Of a DNA stretch of 64,000 nt, positions 1-8,678 are shown in pieces. This stretch comes from Pseudomonas sp. BSw22131 (GTDB lineage Bacteria > Pseudomonadota > Gammaproteobacteria > Pseudomonadales > Pseudomonadaceae). The notes beneath the pieces are model-generated. The model did no database searches and was not told the DNA's origin. It worked only from the letters and a program-made list of their open reading frames with translations. Every line of letters starts with the position of its first letter. Within the stretch, counting starts at the first letter, position 1. The position numbers were made by a program, and so were the translations under genes. The stretch spans positions 2,108,001-2,172,000 of the forward strand of contig NZ_CP113949.1 of NCBI RefSeq assembly GCF_026810445.1, written 5' to 3'.

Positions 1-372
1 GATGACATTCGCCCGAGTGCGCTTGCTGGTGAGTTGTTTGTGCTACCTGAACAAGGGTTAGGGTTGCGTGAAGTGGCTAAGCGCGGGCGATTCGATCCAT
101 ACATTGGTTCGGTTCCCGGAAGTCTGGTCGCAGTGCTGACACAGGTGGCATTGGGTGTGGGTATAGCGGTCATTCCCAGCGTTCTGATTCAAACTGTTCA
201 ACTGCCGAACGTGGTCTTTAGGGAGATAGCGGGGCCTCCCATTTTTTCAGAGGTGGGAGCGTTGTTTCGCCGCCATGAGAAATTGCCAATCGTGTGCAAC
301 CTGATTAGCCAGATCCTGGAGACCGACGAAGGCGTATGGAACGGCGATCCCTTGCGGAGTGCGAAGAAATGA
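1..372 (+). CDS. LysR-family regulator, C-terminal part only
   Basis: The reading frame is open from the first base of the window, so only the last 123 residues are present and the DNA-binding helix-turn-helix lies outside. What remains resembles the second half of a LysR effector-binding domain: the stretch around ALGVGIAVIPSVLI matches the family's usual 'G.GIA.LP' segment, followed by a short helical tail typical of the end of these proteins. The target genes and inducer cannot be read from this fragment. The next gene on this strand starts about 215 bases downstream with its own ribosome binding site, so there is no sign of an operon. The family call is likely; the regulon is unknown. Confidence 0.75.
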   Translation, partial: DDIRPSALAGELFVLPEQGLGLREVAKRGRFDPYIGSVPGSLVAVLTQVALGVGIAVIPSVLIQTVQLPNVVFREIAGPPIFSEVGALFRRHEKLPIVCNLISQILETDEGVWNGDPLRSAKK

Positions 373-587
373 ATGCCTTGGGAGGGGGGTAAGCTTCCGG
401 TGGGTTTAACTGTTCGCAGACCCGTTCGCCACGACAGCTCGAGATTTGAACCATCAACTGTTTGGAGTCCTTCAGATAAGCCCCTTTCTCTGAAACCTGA
501 TCCATAAAGATAACGACAAGCGTGCCGATAGTCCAAAGTACTCCAGGTTACTGCACGCTGTTTTGGGCGATGAGCAAGGGACACAAA

Positions 588-2087
588 ATGATGTTTGATC
601 GTCAGAACGCACTCAAAGCATCAGACGTGACTCTTTGCGGTCTGGTATGCCTGGCCGGAGTGGCTGTCACGTTCCTGGTGTTGATGCTGTTCCTAGGGTC
701 AGAGCAGCGTACCGTCAGCGTTGCTTTTCAGCTGGAGGTCGACGAAAGATTCAGTCGCCTGCAACGACGCGTTAATACTCAGGTCTTGAAAGTAGACGTT
801 GTGAGGCGTTTCTTTATCAACGCCGACGATGTCACTGAAAAGGAGTTTTTGGGATTCGTAACGCCTCTGGTTGGAGAGGACGAATCCTATAGCTGGGTAC
901 CAAAAATTCTCGAGAAGGATCTACAAGCGTTTCGCGCTAAGGCGCTTCTGAACGGCACCAGTGATTTTTCATATCATGAAATTAATCCCGTCACCGGAGA
1001 AAGAGTCCCCCTCGCCAGCCGGCCAGAACACTGGATACTGCTCTACTTATTGAAGCGAGATGACGTAAAGATCATACCCGGCATGGATGTTTTGGCTCGC
1101 CCGGGTCGCGAAATCCTGATGAGCAAGGCACGAGAAACACGTCAAATAGTGGTGTCCGAACCGTTGAACATGACCAATGGGCAGTCGGGGATTTTCTTTG
1201 TCGCACCGGTATTCCAGCAGTCTCCTGACGTTTCATTGAACGATGATAATTTGCAGGGGTTCGTTGTATCCACCGTACGCTTGGCTTCTTTGATGGAACA
1301 AGGGATTCCATCAACGAGTTTGCAACGACTGAACGTGACGCTTTCGTTGATCGACACTCAGCATCATGGGGAAAAAATTTATCAGAGCCTGGCCCCTGCA
1401 ACCCCTTCAGCGCTGTACGCGCAGCGGATGCTGAAAGTAGCCGACCAAACTTACTTGATCCAGTTTAGACCCAGCTCAACATTTCTGATCGCCAACAGCC
1501 ACGCACTGTCCATCGGCCTGATTATCGTATTCGGAGCAGGGTTGACGCTGCTGCTGACCTTGATGGTGTACTTGCTGATAACCCAGCGCGCCCGCGCCCT
1601 CTCGCTGGTTGATGAACGTACGCAAGACTTGCGTGTGCTGAACATTACCGATCACCTGACCGGAGTTTACAACCGCCGATACTTCGAAGAGTCGATGGAG
1701 CGACTGCTCATCGAGGCTAACGTGCAATACCGCTCTCTGACGCTGATTATGTTTGATATCGATCACTTCAAACACATCAACGACCGTTGGGGCCATCAGT
1801 GTGGCGATAACGTTCTGAAGTCGTTGTGTGCACGAATACGTTCGGCAACACGCACGACCGATCTGCTGTGCAGGACAGGGGGAGAGGAGTTTGCATTGAT
1901 TTGTCCGGATACCGAACTGAACGATACAAGGCTGCTGGCAGAAAAGCTTCGAGCGCTAATAAGCACTCTACCGTTTGATGATGTTGGGCAGGTAACTTGC
2001 AGCTTCGGCGTTGCAAAGTGGAATCCAACAGAATCGTTTGACGCTTTTATTAGGCGTGCCGATACCGCGATGTACAGTGCTAAATAA
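588..2087 (+). CDS. CHASE-type membrane diguanylate cyclase, C-terminus cut by in-frame stop
   Basis: Predicted inner-membrane enzyme making cyclic di-GMP from two GTP. From the ATG at 588 (AAGGGA about 7 bases upstream) it has a membrane segment near residues 16-37, a periplasmic region resembling a CHASE sensor domain (about 40-300), a second membrane segment (about 305-330) and a GGDEF domain from about 354. The catalytic loop is GGEEF at 431-435, and an inhibitory RxxD site (RTTD) stands five residues before it. The protein ends abruptly at MYSAK. In the same frame, directly after the TAA at 2085-2087, eleven more codons (NGRDQVQLADM) restore the usual AKxxGRN ending before a TAG at 2121. 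The last strand of the domain has therefore probably been lost by a nonsense mutation. Activity of the truncated form is uncertain. An upstream ATG at 570 is possible. Confidence 0.85.
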   Translation: MMFDRQNALKASDVTLCGLVCLAGVAVTFLVLMLFLGSEQRTVSVAFQLEVDERFSRLQRRVNTQVLKVDVVRRFFINADDVTEKEFLGFVTPLVGEDESYSWVPKILEKDLQAFRAKALLNGTSDFSYHEINPVTGERVPLASRPEHWILLYLLKRDDVKIIPGMDVLARPGREILMSKARETRQIVVSEPLNMTNGQSGIFFVAPVFQQSPDVSLNDDNLQGFVVSTVRLASLMEQGIPSTSLQRLNVTLSLIDTQHHGEKIYQSLAPATPSALYAQRMLKVADQTYLIQFRPSSTFLIANSHALSIGLIIVFGAGLTLLLTLMVYLLITQRARALSLVDERTQDLRVLNITDHLTGVYNRRYFEESMERLLIEANVQYRSLTLIMFDIDHFKHINDRWGHQCGDNVLKSLCARIRSATRTTDLLCRTGGEEFALICPDTELNDTRLLAEKLRALISTLPFDDVGQVTCSFGVAKWNPTESFDAFIRRADTAMYSAK

Positions 2088-2233
2088 AATGGTAGAGATC
2101 AAGTCCAACTTGCAGATATGTAGCAGAACGGCTACCCAAACATTACTGCGGAAAAAGCCAAAACTGGACAGTCTTGGAGGCGCGGTTTGCCTTCATGTCA
2201 CCATTCCATTTTCCAGCATGGCCTCCTCATGGG

Positions 2234-2292
2234 AAAAGGGGACGGATTTATTTCTACTAATGGAAAGTAAAAAAATAAATCCATCCCCTTTT
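2234..2292. repeat. Inverted repeat with GGGGACGGATTTATTT arms
   Basis: Arms of 20 bases (2234-2253 and 2273-2292) are reverse complements except at one position, around a 19-base loop. The arm core GGGGACGGATTTATTT is a word I associate from memory with short dispersed palindromes near REP-associated transposases in gammaproteobacteria. No transposase lies nearby. It sits between the end of the diguanylate cyclase gene and a minus-strand membrane protein, in AT-richer sequence than its surroundings. It could form a strong hairpin and may also stop transcription. Confidence 0.7.
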
Positions 2293-2314
2293 CGCTCATC
2301 ACTGATGATCGTCT

Positions 2315-2701
2315 CTACAATCCGGATGATTTTGAAAGTTTAATATATGCGCCGAGTATCATTAAGGCTGTTAGAAATAAAGCGCATAAGCCCCACAATA
2401 AAAATAATAAACGTTTCAAGTTTGGCGGGAGATTTCTCACGTCCGCAAGGCTCACTATTCCCCTTTTGTGGCAGAGGGTAGGCATTGCAAGGACTAGAGT
2501 CAAAAACCCATTGCGAATAGCTTTTCCAAGCAGGCCCGCTTGAGCGTAGGCACTTTTATTAGACTCTACAAAAGCACTGGTCGGCATCAGGCTCTCAGCT
2601 TTTTCTGTATGAACACGGATAACATAAATCAACCAAAGATCGATTAATATCATAGGTATGCCAATGAATAGACTAATCAGGCCCAACGGTATGTTGCTCA
2701 T
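2315..2701 (-). CDS. Small membrane protein of unknown function
   Basis: A 128-residue protein with one hydrophobic segment near the N-terminus (about 5-25, including GLISLFIGIPMILI) and another near the C-terminus (about 100-122). A roughly 70-residue hydrophilic section between them contains a further short hydrophobic patch. The start at 2701 (MSNIPLG) is chosen because GGAAGA lies 8-9 bases upstream; an in-frame ATG at 2731 has a poorer site. I do not recognise a family. The gene is AT-richer than its neighbours and adjoins the palindrome at 2234-2292, which suggests acquired DNA. No clear operon partner. Confidence 0.6.
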   Translation of the reverse strand: MSNIPLGLISLFIGIPMILIDLWLIYVIRVHTEKAESLMPTSAFVESNKSAYAQAGLLGKAIRNGFLTLVLAMPTLCHKRGIVSLADVRNLPPNLKRLLFLLWGLCALFLTALMILGAYIKLSKSSGL

Positions 2702-2784
2702 TGTAGAGTTCTTCCATTCATTACTCGTCAAATTGATCTTCTATCTCACCGGATCAAGTTGAGGGGCAACTTGGATCTGCCAAG

Positions 2785-3285
2785 CTAAACCCTGAGAACA
2801 AACCGATACTCATGATCGTCCCCGTTTTTCTGGGTAACCTGCTCAAGCACGAATCCGCAGCGCTCCAGGACTTTAGCCGAGCCGATATTGTAGGCGTATA
2901 CCTGAGCAGACAACTGGTTGAGGTGCCACCGGGACTGCGCCTGCTCTATCAAATGCTTCACCGCCAAAGTCGCCAGGCCTTTACCACAAACGTCTTGAGC
3001 AATCCTGTAACCCACCTCGGCTGAACGGCCGGACAACCCGATGTCCTTTAGATTGGCCCTGCCGATGATCACCCCTCGAGCATCCTCGATCACACACGAA
3101 TGCCACGTCCCTGCGGTGTAGCGAGTGAGGTAATCGGAGATATGTTCGCTGACACCCTGAAGTGAATAAAACGCAGGATCGCGGGGCGTGATGGAGCGCT
3201 CGAACCACGCGCGATTTTCCAGCTCGAAATCCAGCAGCGCCTTGGCGTCGGCGCTGCGCAATGTTCGGATGTCGATGGACTCCAT
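2785..3285 (-). CDS. GNAT acetyltransferase, RimJ/RimL type
   Basis: A 166-residue single-domain protein of the Gcn5-related N-acetyltransferase superfamily, which transfers acetyl from acetyl-CoA to an amine. The order of elements fits: an N-terminal strand (IDIRTLRSAD), a central VGYRIAQDVCGKGLAT segment matching the acetyl-CoA pyrophosphate-binding loop (usually Q/RxxGxG/A), and a late AYNIGSAKVLERCGF segment typical of RimJ/RimL relatives. Relatives modify ribosomal proteins, antibiotics or small amines; the acceptor here cannot be deduced. It is cytoplasmic and separated by about 30 bases from the upstream EthD-domain gene on the same strand, so the two may share a transcript. Confidence 0.85.
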   Translation of the reverse strand: MESIDIRTLRSADAKALLDFELENRAWFERSITPRDPAFYSLQGVSEHISDYLTRYTAGTWHSCVIEDARGVIIGRANLKDIGLSGRSAEVGYRIAQDVCGKGLATLAVKHLIEQAQSRWHLNQLSAQVYAYNIGSAKVLERCGFVLEQVTQKNGDDHEYRFVLRV

Positions 3286-3315
3286 AAGGCTACTTCCCTG
3301 TATTGACCATGAACG

Positions 3316-4191
3316 TCAGTCGTCGAGTGTGCCGTTCATTAGCAGATGTTGCACATCATCGGTCAGTTGATTGTTCGCACCCAGGTAATCGATGAGCTCA
3401 GCGGCGCGACTGCCGCGCAGTCCTGCCGTGGTCAGTTCGCCGTCGCGTACGTAGGTGTAAAGCCCCGACACGGCGAACGCTTTCAACGTGCTGACGTGCC
3501 GCGCCTGGTCGGCGAGGGTGTCCTTGAACACCTGGCTGTCGAAAAAACGGCGGCGGGCGAGTGGGCTTTCGAATGCGATTTCCATCACGGCCAAGGATTC
3601 GCGATCAGCATTGGCAAAGTGCGCGACGTTGGGTGCCGGTGGGTGCATGCCGTCGTTGTTGAAGGGTTCGCAAAAGTGCAGACGCAATTTCAGGACTCCA
3701 TCGGCAGCACCCAGCACGCTCGCCAGGTCATTGGCCAGATAGTCGTGCAAGTCTGAAAGGCTTGAACGCGGGCTGAAGTGCACGTGGATACGATCATGCC
3801 GGTCCAGGCCGTTGAAGGTTTCATCGTTGAGGCGGTTTACGACGTCCACGGACCCTTTGGGTAAATCGTAGGCCAGGGTCTCGTCGAACATGTTTTGTTC
3901 GTCCGAGAACAAAATCGGGCTGGCGTCCTGGAACTGTTTTTGATCGACGCCAGACGCAAAGCCGATTTCTACGCCGCCATCCAGTTCATAGTCGGCGATC
4001 TCTTTTATCCCGTCGGCGAGTGGCCACAGATGGGCATCCTGATTTCGGGAAAAGTGGTGCTGGATATAGAGCCCAAGGCCCGCCAAGCGTGAACACAGGG
4101 GGCCATGAACATCGCGCCAATAGGTCGCGAACACTTCATGCGGGACGCGCTCGCGCCTTTTGACGGTGGTGTAGCTATTGATTTCGATCAC
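3316..4191 (-). CDS. EthD-domain protein
   Basis: A 291-residue cytoplasmic protein without a signal peptide. The N-terminal segment with VPHEVFATYWRDVHGPL is the characteristic opening of EthD/dimeric alpha-beta barrel proteins ('F..YW...H.p'). A second, similar barrel-like half may begin around residue 130 (RIHVHFSPRSS). EthD proteins are small ferredoxin-like-fold proteins named from an ether-degradation cluster; most paralogues have no known reaction. No degradation genes surround it. It precedes the GNAT gene on the same strand. The family call is fairly secure; the function is unknown. Confidence 0.75.
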   Translation of the reverse strand: MIEINSYTTVKRRERVPHEVFATYWRDVHGPLCSRLAGLGLYIQHHFSRNQDAHLWPLADGIKEIADYELDGGVEIGFASGVDQKQFQDASPILFSDEQNMFDETLAYDLPKGSVDVVNRLNDETFNGLDRHDRIHVHFSPRSSLSDLHDYLANDLASVLGAADGVLKLRLHFCEPFNNDGMHPPAPNVAHFANADRESLAVMEIAFESPLARRRFFDSQVFKDTLADQARHVSTLKAFAVSGLYTYVRDGELTTAGLRGSRAAELIDYLGANNQLTDDVQHLLMNGTLDD

Positions 4192-4372
4192 GGTTTTGGC
4201 TCAGTTAGCTGCTGGTTAAAGCAGTGGAACGCTGGCGGCGTGAGGTCGTTCAATTTAATCGGGATGAGTGAACAGTTGTGACGGGGGCGAGGCGGCATGT
4301 CGACATTAATGAACGCTGCGAATTACTGGCAGCCGGCCGCGGTCTCGTATTGCTCGTGCCCGGCTATTAAGA

Positions 4373-4753
4373 TTACGAGCAGTGTCCCTTCACCGCATAC
4401 AATCCGGCGACGCGGCTGCGCCAGTCTCCGCCGTGTTGCGCGCTGCATTCTTCCTCTGAATCGAATTGCACGCAGCGGTCCAGGCGAGAGACGTCCACTT
4501 CGGCATCGGCAAGCGCCCGGGCGGTTAATTCGCGCATCCGTGCATCCTGTCCGCCGGCAAGGGCGTGCTCTTTGTGAAGGCGGGTATCGAACACCCAGAT
4601 CACGCGAAGGCTCTGTCTAAACGCCCCATAATCCACCTCGTGGGTGAGCCATTCAAAGCCGATGATTTCAGCTTTTGCGGTCTCGCACGCCTCGGTAAGG
4701 GCCGCAACCAGACGGCGCCCGGTACGCACCTGTCCGCGCTTGTTTGAAGGCAT
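4373..4753 (-). CDS. Conserved Pseudomonas protein of unknown function
   Basis: A 126-residue protein beginning MPSNKRGQVR. The ATG at 4753 is preceded by AAGGAAA at good spacing, whereas an upstream in-frame ATG at 4846 has no such site. The N-terminus is basic and the C-terminal half carries two cysteines (DRCVQF and ECSAQHGG). From memory, similar proteins are widespread in Pseudomonas and have sometimes been labelled Fis-family regulators, but I see no Fis-type helix-turn-helix and would not adopt that name. The gene is divergent from the aldehyde dehydrogenase gene. Confidence 0.65.
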   Translation of the reverse strand: MPSNKRGQVRTGRRLVAALTEACETAKAEIIGFEWLTHEVDYGAFRQSLRVIWVFDTRLHKEHALAGGQDARMRELTARALADAEVDVSRLDRCVQFDSEEECSAQHGGDWRSRVAGLYAVKGHCS

Positions 4754-5142
4754 CGCGGGTTTTCCTTGATGTGTGGCTTTTAAGTCCGGTGCCAGCTCGT
4801 CGCTGGCCCTGTGTTTTTGCATGGTCTCATGATTGCCCTTTCTCAAGAGCGGTCAGACGAAGGGATAAATATTTGATCGCGTCGCGCCTTGCCGGCGTGG
4901 GTTCATCATGGCGCTGGCGCCCATCGCCACTCTCCTCGATGCGCCGGCACGCACCTTTCATCCGCAGTGACGTTGCCTGGCCGCGTTAATGCAGCGTTCG
5001 CCGGTTGGATACAGCAGATTATTCTTTGGCGCTTTGAAGAACGGCGTCATTTTTCCGAAGCGCTTTGCTAGCTTATTGCTATGAAGCGGCAGGGCGGTTT
5101 GATGCCCCTCGCCGCGTTTGCCATGAGCCAAGGAGCCGTTGG
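4754..5142. other. Intergenic region between divergent genes
   Basis: 389 bases between the unknown minus-strand gene and the plus-strand aldehyde dehydrogenase. It must hold both promoters. I see a small hairpin (GCCAGC/GCTGGC, 4791-4807) and, just before the dehydrogenase, the AAGGAG that sets its start. Open frames here lack ribosome binding sites and look like noise. Confidence 0.5.
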
Positions 5143-6603
5143 ATGCCACCCCTTTCTTCGAATAGCCACCGCGTTGATCCAGAAACCTCCCAGCGCTTTT
5201 ACATCGATGGTCGCTGGTGCTCGCCGACGACGGCGGCCACGTTGCCGGTGATCAATCCCGCGACCGAAGCCGTGGTTGCACACGTGGCAAGCGGGTCTGC
5301 GCAGGACGTTGATCGTGCGGTGGCCGCAGCACGCGCAGCGTTTCCCGGCTGGTCCGCGACGCCAGCGCAATCGCGAGCTCAGATACTGGGCAAAATTTAC
5401 GACCTGATTATCGAGCGCAAGGAGCAGTTGGCGCAGGCGTTATCACTGGAAATGGGTGCGTCGATCACGTCTGCCCGCGCCATGCAGGTGCCACTGGCGG
5501 CCGAGCATGTGCGTGTCGCCCGTGATCTATTGTCAACATACTGCTTTCAAACGGTTGAGGGCAGCACCGCGATTGCACGGGAACCGATCGGCGTTTGCGC
5601 GCTGATCACGCCGTGGAACTGGCCGCTTTATCAAATCACTGCAAAGGTAGCCCCTGCCATCGCCGCCGGCTGCACAGTGGTGCTCAAGCCTAGCGAGCTG
5701 TCACCGCTCAGTGCCTTGCTGTTCGCGCAGCTGGTGCACGATGCCGGTCTGCCGTCAGGCGTTTTCAACCTGGTCAACGGCAACGGCCCCGAGGTGGGCG
5801 GTGCCATGGCGGCGCACCCGGATGTCGACATGATTTCGATCACCGGCTCCAACCGTGCGGGCGCTCTGGTGGCGCAGGCTGCGGCTACCACGGTCAAGCG
5901 CGTTACCCAGGAGCTGGGGGGCAAATCGCCGAACGTGCTGTTGCCTGATGCCGATTTCAACACGGCGGTGGCGCAGGGCGTGATGTCAGCGTTCCGTAAT
6001 GTCGGCCAGTCTTGCAGCGCGCCGACCCGAATGATTGTGCCCAGGGACCGTCTGGCAGAAGTCGAAGCGCTGGCAGCTGCAACGGCCAACGCGATCATCG
6101 TCGGTGATCCGCAATCCGAAGAAACAGTGCTCGGTCCGATTGCCAACGAGGCTCAGTTCAATCGTGTTCAGGCCATGATCGAAGCGGGGCTGAGCGAGGG
6201 TGCCAGGCTGATCTGCGGCGGACCCGGGCGCGTGCAGGGGCACGACAAAGGCTTTTTTACGCGGCCGACGGTGTTTTCGGAGGTCGGCACCGGGATGCGC
6301 ATCGCGCAGGAGGAAATCTTCGGCCCGGTGTTGTGCATCATCCCGTACGAGACGGTCGATGAAGCGGTCGCGATAGCCAACGACACGGTGTACGGGCTGG
6401 GCGCGCATGTTCAGGGACAAGACCTGGATCTGGCCCGCTCGGTTGCGTCCCGTATCCGCGCCGGTCAGGTGCATCTCAATTACCCGGCCTGGGACCCCAT
6501 GGCACCGTTTGGGGGTTACAAGCGTTCAGGCAATGGCCGCGAATACGGCGTACATGGCTTTGAGGAATACCTGGAAACCAAGGCGATCATCGGGTTTGCC
6601 TGA
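5143..6603 (+). CDS. NAD(P)-dependent aldehyde dehydrogenase
   Basis: A 486-residue cytoplasmic enzyme oxidising an aldehyde to a carboxylate. The ATG at 5143 follows AAGGAG by seven bases; a longer frame from 5065 has no such support. Hallmarks are in order: the TPWNWP cofactor segment, ELGGKSPNVLL with the general-base glutamate, the NVGQSCSAPTR motif carrying the catalytic cysteine, EEIFGPVL, and the C-terminal PFGGYKRSGNGREYG. Length is normal for the superfamily. Neighbours are unrelated, so the physiological aldehyde cannot be inferred. The gene appears to be transcribed alone. Confidence 0.92.
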   Translation: MPPLSSNSHRVDPETSQRFYIDGRWCSPTTAATLPVINPATEAVVAHVASGSAQDVDRAVAAARAAFPGWSATPAQSRAQILGKIYDLIIERKEQLAQALSLEMGASITSARAMQVPLAAEHVRVARDLLSTYCFQTVEGSTAIAREPIGVCALITPWNWPLYQITAKVAPAIAAGCTVVLKPSELSPLSALLFAQLVHDAGLPSGVFNLVNGNGPEVGGAMAAHPDVDMISITGSNRAGALVAQAAATTVKRVTQELGGKSPNVLLPDADFNTAVAQGVMSAFRNVGQSCSAPTRMIVPRDRLAEVEALAAATANAIIVGDPQSEETVLGPIANEAQFNRVQAMIEAGLSEGARLICGGPGRVQGHDKGFFTRPTVFSEVGTGMRIAQEEIFGPVLCIIPYETVDEAVAIANDTVYGLGAHVQGQDLDLARSVASRIRAGQVHLNYPAWDPMAPFGGYKRSGNGREYGVHGFEEYLETKAIIGFA

Positions 6604-6661
6604 TGGCCGACGACGGTCGATGCGCAGGCCGCTGCCGCGCATCATGCCTCGCGCGTCTCCC

Positions 6662-6683
6662 TGTACGCGCGAACTCATTCGCG
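6662..6683. repeat. Short dispersed palindrome, copy 1
   Basis: The 22-base word TGTACGCGCGAACTCATTCGCG, centred on a GCGAA/TTCGC palindrome, lies between the aldehyde dehydrogenase and ABC importer genes, which converge here. Closely related words occur at 32713-32734 and 54168-54189. This looks like a REP-type intergenic element. Confidence 0.6.
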
Positions 6684-6785
6684 TGGCGTAGAAATTGGTT
6701 CAACGCGCCAGGCTGTCTCGCCAACAAGTTGGCTGCTACAGAGAGCATCAGACCGGTGCGAGCATGCGTTCCGGTCGAGGGAGGC

Positions 6786-7571
6786 TCAGGCTGGTTCGAG
6801 CACGGACACCGGATAGATCGCGGTAAACGCGCCGTCGTCGACGCTCAAAGCGCGGCAATCGACGCCGTACACGTGTGCCAGATTTTCCGGGGTCAATGTG
6901 GACCGGGTCGAGCCGCTGCAATGCACATGGCCCTGATGCAGCATCAGCGTGTCGTCGGCGTAGCGGCTGGCGAGGTTCATGTCATGGAAAATCGCCAGCG
7001 TGACGATGTTCTGTGCGCGCGTGTAGGTGCTGACCGCGTCCAGTATCTGTAACTGATTAGCCAGGTCCAGCGCCGACGTCGGTTCATCCAGCAGCAACAG
7101 TTGCGGGCTTCGCACCAAGGCCAATGCCAGCGATATCATCTGCCGCTCGCCGCCGGACAGTTGTCCGGGCTGGCTCTCGGCGAACCGCTCCAAGCCCAGC
7201 AACTCGAGCATTTCAGCGGCTTTGCGCTGCGCGTCCTTCCCGGTTTTCCAGCCCCTTGCAGTGCCCTGTTGGGCGAGCAGGAGCAATTCGTAGGTGGACA
7301 GCCGCACATCGAGGTGCGCCAGGTCTTGCGCGACGTAACCGATCAACTGAGCACGTTTGACCGCAGACGCCCCGAGCAACTCGGTGCCGTTGATAATGGC
7401 CGAACCGTGCGCTGGTGCCAGCCCGCACAAGCCTTTCATGAACGTCGATTTGCCCGCGCCATTGGCGCCAAGCAACGCCAGTGTCCGACCGGCCGACGCA
7501 GTGATGTCCAGACCCTTGAGGATCTGCTTGCCGCCCAAGGTCACCCGGTAATTGGCAGTAGAGAAACTCAT
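6786..7571 (-). CDS. Iron-siderophore-type ABC importer, ATPase
   Basis: A 261-residue ATP-binding subunit of a FecE/FepC-type importer. It shows Walker A (GANGAGKST), a Q-loop (YVAQD), the signature LSGGERQ, Walker B (LLLLDEPTSALD) and the switch histidine (IFHDMN). Its start codon overlaps the stop of the permease gene by four bases, so the two are translationally coupled. It energises uptake of a substrate delivered by the periplasmic protein encoded two genes upstream. The Fur box in front of that gene points to iron chelates. It is the last gene of a three-gene minus-strand operon. Confidence 0.92.
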   Translation of the reverse strand: MSFSTANYRVTLGGKQILKGLDITASAGRTLALLGANGAGKSTFMKGLCGLAPAHGSAIINGTELLGASAVKRAQLIGYVAQDLAHLDVRLSTYELLLLAQQGTARGWKTGKDAQRKAAEMLELLGLERFAESQPGQLSGGERQMISLALALVRSPQLLLLDEPTSALDLANQLQILDAVSTYTRAQNIVTLAIFHDMNLASRYADDTLMLHQGHVHCSGSTRSTLTPENLAHVYGVDCRALSVDDGAFTAIYPVSVLEPA

Positions 7572-8671
7572 CGGGAAGTCAGCCTTCGGTCGCGCAAGAT
7601 AAGAATGATGAAAAACGGCAGGCCGATCAGCGACGTGACCATGCCGATGGGCAATACCGCGCCGGGCACGATGAGCTTGCTGGCGAGCGAGGCGAGGGTG
7701 ACGAAGATGATCCCGCAGGCGATGGTCACGCCGATGGTGAAACGCTGATCTTCACCCACCAGCAACCGTGCCACGTGTGGCGCCACCAGACCGACAAAGC
7801 CGATGATCCCCACCACCGACGTAACTGCGCCCGCCAGCAAGGCAGCCAGCACCAGCATCACGGTGCGCAATCGGCGTACCGGAATACCGAACACCACCGC
7901 CTGCTCGCCGAAACTGCGCAGAGCCGTCAAGGCCCAAGCCTGGACCAGCACCACCGGGATCGCCACCAGCGCGATCACCGCACACAGCGTGACTTTGTTC
8001 CAGGTCGCGTGCAGCAACGAGCCCATCAGCCAGAACACAATGCTTTGCAATTGGTCGGTACTGGCCACGTACTGGACCAGCCCGAGCAGCGAGCTGAACA
8101 CGAAATGCACGGCAATCCCCAGCAGGGTGATGGCCTGCAGGCCGACGTGGCCCCGTGTCAGCAGCAAGATCATGCCCACGGTCAGCAGCGAGAACAGAAA
8201 CGCATTGGCGGTCACGATCAGGTCGGCACCAAAGCCGGGTAACGCCTGGCCGAGCGACACATTGAAAGCCAGCGCCAACGATGCGCCAAAGCCTGCGGCC
8301 GACGAGATGCCCAAGGTGAAAGGTTCAGCCAGCGGATTGTCGAGGACGGTCTGCATCATCAGTCCCGCCAGCGACAGGCAGGTGCCGGCGAGCACCGCCA
8401 TCAGCGTCATGGGCATACGCAGTTCCCAGAGGATGACCCGGGTGCTGGTGTCAACGCTGTCCGGTTGCAGCAACCCCGCGATGGCCTCGCCGAACGTCAG
8501 CGTGCCGGAACCCACGATCAAATCAGCGACGAACGCTGCGACCGCCAGCACCAGCAGTGCAATCAGCAGCACGCTGCGCCGCCAGACGGTGTGACTGTAG
8601 CGGGCCTGCGAGGTGAGGGGGGCAGGCTGGATATGAGCAGTCATGGCCGCAGTTCGCTCATCAAGGTGCAT
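7568..8671 (-). CDS. Iron-siderophore-type ABC importer, permease (FecCD family)
   Basis: An inner-membrane permease of up to 367 residues. It has many hydrophobic helices, consistent with the usual ten-helix BtuC/FecD fold, and the family segment GLVAPHVARLLVGEDQR near the C-terminus that contacts the ATPase. This is a single permease rather than the FecC-FecD pair, so a homodimer is expected. The start is ambiguous between 8671, eight bases after the binding-protein stop, and an ATG at 8644 with GATGAG at rather long spacing. It forms one transcript with the flanking genes. Confidence 0.9.
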   Translation of the reverse strand: MHLDERTAAMTAHIQPAPLTSQARYSHTVWRRSVLLIALLVLAVAAFVADLIVGSGTLTFGEAIAGLLQPDSVDTSTRVILWELRMPMTLMAVLAGTCLSLAGLMMQTVLDNPLAEPFTLGISSAAGFGASLALAFNVSLGQALPGFGADLIVTANAFLFSLLTVGMILLLTRGHVGLQAITLLGIAVHFVFSSLLGLVQYVASTDQLQSIVFWLMGSLLHATWNKVTLCAVIALVAIPVVLVQAWALTALRSFGEQAVVFGIPVRRLRTVMLVLAALLAGAVTSVVGIIGFVGLVAPHVARLLVGEDQRFTIGVTIACGIIFVTLASLASKLIVPGAVLPIGMVTSLIGLPFFIILILRDRRLTSR

Positions 8672-8678
8672 AGACCGT

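Noticed and set aside
4373..4753. Annotation of the small protein as a Fis-family regulator
   Set aside because: No Fis-type C-terminal helix-turn-helix is visible; the name seems to be a propagated label.
7803..8594. 263-codon Ser/Thr-rich plus-strand frame opposite the FecCD permease
   Set aside because: A typical mirror of a hydrophobic membrane protein gene, not a real product.
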